DNA of 64,000 nucleotides from OLB6 sp964493635. Lineage in GTDB: Bacteria; Bacteroidota; Ignavibacteria; Kapaibacteriales; Kapaibacteriaceae. A program made the position numbers and the translations under genes. The DNA is taken from contig CAZBOW010000005.1 of NCBI GenBank assembly GCA_964493635.1, forward strand, positions 46,243 to 110,242. Reading direction: 5' to 3'. The notes beneath the pieces are model-generated. The model was not told the origin of the DNA. It did not search any database and worked only from the letters and a program-made list of their open reading frames with translations. Numbering within the stretch: position 1 is the first letter of the stretch; the number at the start of each line of letters is the position of its first letter. Positions 61,683 through 64,000 of this stretch are shown piece after piece.

Positions 61683-64000
61683 TACTCAGCCCTCACGATC
61701 GCGATATGTGATGTCCCGTATTGGTTTCCCGCCTGCAGGAAGAACGGTCCGTTGGGGTGACGGACGTACGTCATCTGGTCTGCGCTGTAAACGATTACTT
61801 CGTCGTGTGTACTGCCGATGGCATCAATGCATCGCAGTGTGACAGGAAACACGTGACTGGTAAGCTGAATTGATGCTCCATCATCATCAAGTTCCACAAC
61901 ACGGATCACGGGGGCAGTTGCACGTTCGATCGTGGAAATCGTACAGCCGTAGGCCGAAATCGGCACGGCATCCGTGAGGAACGGAAACTCAAAGCACAGA
62001 TTAGTACCACGCACTTCCTCAACCTTGACCCACGCATCCAGCGTGGTACCTACCAGCACCGTAGCTTCTTGCACGACGAACGGTGCGACGGTACCCTGTG
62101 CACAGTCTGTGAGAATGTACGTAACAGATCCGTCGGCGTCGTTCACTAGAACGCGTTGATCGCTACAGGACGAAGTTGCCGAGGTGAGATGAAACAGATC
62201 CGGATTCACCTTGACCGTTAGCAGCACGGTATCCGTTGGGAAGAACCGCTGCAATCCGCTGTTATCTGTGCCACGCAGTTCAAGGGCAATCCTGTCGCCG
62301 GCGCGGATGGATGTTGCCACAGGTGCCTGCACGGCAAACCCAACATTCACGTCACGGGCGCCATGAACCGTCACAACGGAGAACTCCTCGCTCCAGCCAC
62401 AGTTATCCTCCATCCGATACCGTAATGTATATGTTCCGGGAGGGGTACCCGACAGGATAGAAATAGCATTGCCAGCTGAGCCGCTTTCTTCGATATAGAT
62501 CGTGTCCAACATGGGAGCCGCAGGTCCGGCCAACATGGTAAACACACAATAGCGCTCTACATCTTGGTTGCTAATGACGGTGAATGGGATCAGGGGGCTT
62601 ACCTGACAGGTACCCACGGTGTCGGCCATCTGAAGAACAAGGCCGCCAGGTTCCGTTGGTTTGATGCTGAACTCACGCCGCGCGGAACACTCGAATAGTT
62701 GTACCTCCACCCAGTAATTACCGGGTTGAGAAATGGTAATCGTGTCCGTTGTCTCGCCAGTAGACCAGAGGTACGTGTCGAATTTTCCTACCGTAGTCAG
62801 ACGGGTAGACTGGTTCGGACACAGTGTTTCAAAGTCCAGCGAAACGATATCAGGTACGGCCAGACCATCGTTGATCTTGACGGTATCCAGTCGATCACAT
62901 CCGTTGGGATAGACGGCTTGCACCGTATACGTGCCCGGCTGTCGGATCACAATCACAGGTCCTGTTGCGCCGTTGCTCCATAGTAGCAAGGCACTGTCAG
63001 AAGCTGTGGCTGTGAGAATGAGAGACTCACCAGTACACATGGATGTGCGATCGTCCTGTACGGAGATGTCAACCGCTGGTGAGGGTTGCACGTCGACGGA
63101 AAATCTTGCCGTATCACCGCAGGTTCCGTTGTACGAAGCATATACCCAGTACTCGCCAGCCTCCGTGATGGATATCGATCGCTGAACAGCACCAGTACTC
63201 CACTCGAACGTTGGATAGTTCAACGTATCGGGAAGACCGATCCGTAGCGTGGAGTCCTCGCAAATGCGGTACGACGCACTGAGATTGATGCGCTGACGGT
63301 CGTTCTCTCGTACAGTAACAGTTGCAAACGACAAACATGCACTGGTGGTATCGCCAATACGCACAGCTACGGTGTACACGCCAGCTTGCGTCACAATCAG
63401 GCGATCACCGCGCTCTGGAAGTTCGATGCTATCACGGTACCATCGATAGGTGCCATTAGGTGGCGAAGCATACAGCGTAAGGGAGTCGCCTGCACACAGA
63501 GACAACTGGGGATTGGACGCGGTAATACGGGCCGTTGTGTCGAACACCCTGCTTACCCGAAACTGCATCGTATCGCTGCAGCCCCCTGCCGACCCTACAA
63601 TACAGGTGTAAACGTCGGCCGAGTCGATTCGAATGGATGACACACCTTGCGTGAGCAGTGCCTGCCTCTGCCCGGTACTGATGTACCAGCGATAGGAGTC
63701 GTATTGCTCAGGTACGCGGATTACTTCACTACGACCCAAGCACAGCGTAAATGCTGTATCCCGACCAACACTCGGAATGGTGTCGCGCGTAATGCTAACG
63801 GATGATAAGGTAATCGAACATCCCGCATCGCCACTCACGGTGAGTGATAATGTACCGGTTGACGTTGCCTGAATTGTCTGGGTTGTAGCTCCGTTGGACC
63901 AGCGATACTGTGCCCATCCAGTAGGACCCGTAAGCACAACCGGTACACCATTGCAGATCACGCCATTGGAAGGGGCTACGGTAACGTCGGAGTTCTTGCG
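61682..64000 (-). CDS. Large Ig-like/PKD-type secreted protein, C-terminal part (runs off the window)
   Basis: At least 772 codons are in the window and the frame stays open to base 64000 (RKNSDVTVAPSNG precedes the first visible valine), so the N-terminus lies to the right. It has about seven repeats of roughly 80 residues with the pattern C.G....L.....G.Y.WS.GA....I...G.YTV (YRWSNGATTQTIQ, FEWSTGAVQRSISI, LLWSNGATGPVIVI, YLWSTGETTDTITI). These are typical of gliding-motility-associated or SprB-like Ig modules of FCB bacteria. The C-terminal region has no clear T9SS tail. It is followed by the OmpA gene with a 1-bp stop/start overlap. Confidence 0.8.
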   Translation of the reverse strand, partial: RKNSDVTVAPSNGVICNGVPVVLTGPTGWAQYRWSNGATTQTIQATSTGTLSLTVSGDAGCSITLSSVSITRDTIPSVGRDTAFTLCLGRSEVIRVPEQYDSYRWYISTGQRQALLTQGVSSIRIDSADVYTCIVGSAGGCSDTMQFRVSRVFDTTARITASNPQLSLCAGDSLTLYASPPNGTYRWYRDSIELPERGDRLIVTQAGVYTVAVRIGDTTSACLSFATVTVRENDRQRINLSASYRICEDSTLRIGLPDTLNYPTFEWSTGAVQRSISITEAGEYWVYASYNGTCGDTARFSVDVQPSPAVDISVQDDRTSMCTGESLILTATASDSALLLWSNGATGPVIVIRQPGTYTVQAVYPNGCDRLDTVKINDGLAVPDIVSLDFETLCPNQSTRLTTVGKFDTYLWSTGETTDTITISQPGNYWVEVQLFECSARREFSIKPTEPGGLVLQMADTVGTCQVSPLIPFTVISNQDVERYCVFTMLAGPAAPMLDTIYIEESGSAGNAISILSGTPPGTYTLRYRMEDNCGWSEEFSVVTVHGARDVNVGFAVQAPVATSIRAGDRIALELRGTDNSGLQRFFPTDTVLLTVKVNPDLFHLTSATSSCSDQRVLVNDADGSVTYILTDCAQGTVAPFVVQEATVLVGTTLDAWVKVEEVRGTNLCFEFPFLTDAVPISAYGCTISTIERATAPVIRVVELDDDGASIQLTSHVFPVTLRCIDAIGSTHDEVIVYSADQMTYVRHPNGPFFLQAGNQYGTSHIAIVRAE

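Larger units (their letters stand above)
472..63587. repeat. Dispersed octamer AGGGGGCT, 25 copies in the window
   Basis: Exact copies read on the plus strand start at 472, 3930, 9335, 14622, 19920, 23535, 29028, 34772, 42181, 47923, 53061, 53304, 54671, 61223 and 62592 (15). Copies as AGCCCCCT start at 869, 7627, 14889, 17213, 24149, 36397, 43030, 50949, 61553 and 63580 (10). The common extended form is GGTAGGGGGCTT. All but the one at 54671 (on a stop codon) are inside genes, 14 in sense and 11 in antisense orientation, in different frames. So codon use does not explain it. See the finding. Confidence 0.8.

Overview
The window is an ordinary-looking but dense stretch of bacterial chromosome (mid-range G+C by eye, very short intergenic gaps, many ATGA-type overlaps). 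The likely source is a member of the Bacteroidota/Chlorobiota (FCB) assemblage, possibly close to Candidatus Kapabacteria. This is inferred from type IX secretion (Por) C-terminal sorting domains, a viroplasmin/RNase H pair, BshB1, DUF2911 and Omp85 proteins. No phylogeny was run. No rRNA, tRNA, CRISPR array, transposase or phage gene was found.

Layout. 1-8.7 kb is one long minus-strand operon: a split IcmF-type acyl-CoA mutase (B12/GTPase half, then a DUF4397 lipoprotein, then the mutase half), threonine dehydratase, a secreted protein with GNDTY-type repeats, gatB and the start of ilvE. 8.8-24.6 kb holds a beta-CASP metallo-hydrolase, a three-gene operon of large secreted proteins (two with T9SS-type tails), a glutaminyl cyclase and an L,D-transpeptidase that start back to back, RarA, a Tat-exported metallo-hydrolase, an envelope/lipoprotein operon ending in an ankyrin protein, an M16 peptidase and an M42 peptidase. 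24.6-34.9 kb holds Dps, an FeS-type photolyase, a 378-bp intergenic region, serS, mnmG, two parS sites, a GNAT gene, mnmE, and a birA-coaX-isoaspartyl peptidase operon. 34.9-42.7 kb is a reduced dcw-type operon (rsmH-murF-mraY) continuing into ispD, an AlkB-type hydroxylase, a DUF2795 protein and an Omp85 protein. 42.7-54.7 kb holds a cytochrome c, bshB1-rpiB-dut, a frameshifted viroplasmin/RNase H, YifB/ComM, an RmlD-like reductase, a CPA2 antiporter, DUF2911, a PIG-L family protein and a sodium/solute symporter. 54.7-64 kb holds an OmpR-type regulator divergent from a hybrid histidine kinase and a REC-PAS protein, then an OmpA-family protein and the truncated end of a large Ig-like surface protein.

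The most interesting non-gene signal is an iterated octamer, AGGGGGCT/AGCCCCCT, counted by eye 25 times. Only about 3 would be expected by chance. It falls in coding sequence in both orientations and in several frames, with a sister form AAGGGGCT (11 copies). This looks like a genome-wide signal word (uptake, Chi-like or architectural). Other points worth attention are a palindromic repeat family that inserts in frame into the symporter gene and also forms the downstream terminator, the split icmF, the A9 slippery junction in RNase H, two parS sites beside mnmG, and two 100-N gaps that are almost certainly false because the flanks are 55-bp identical contig ends.
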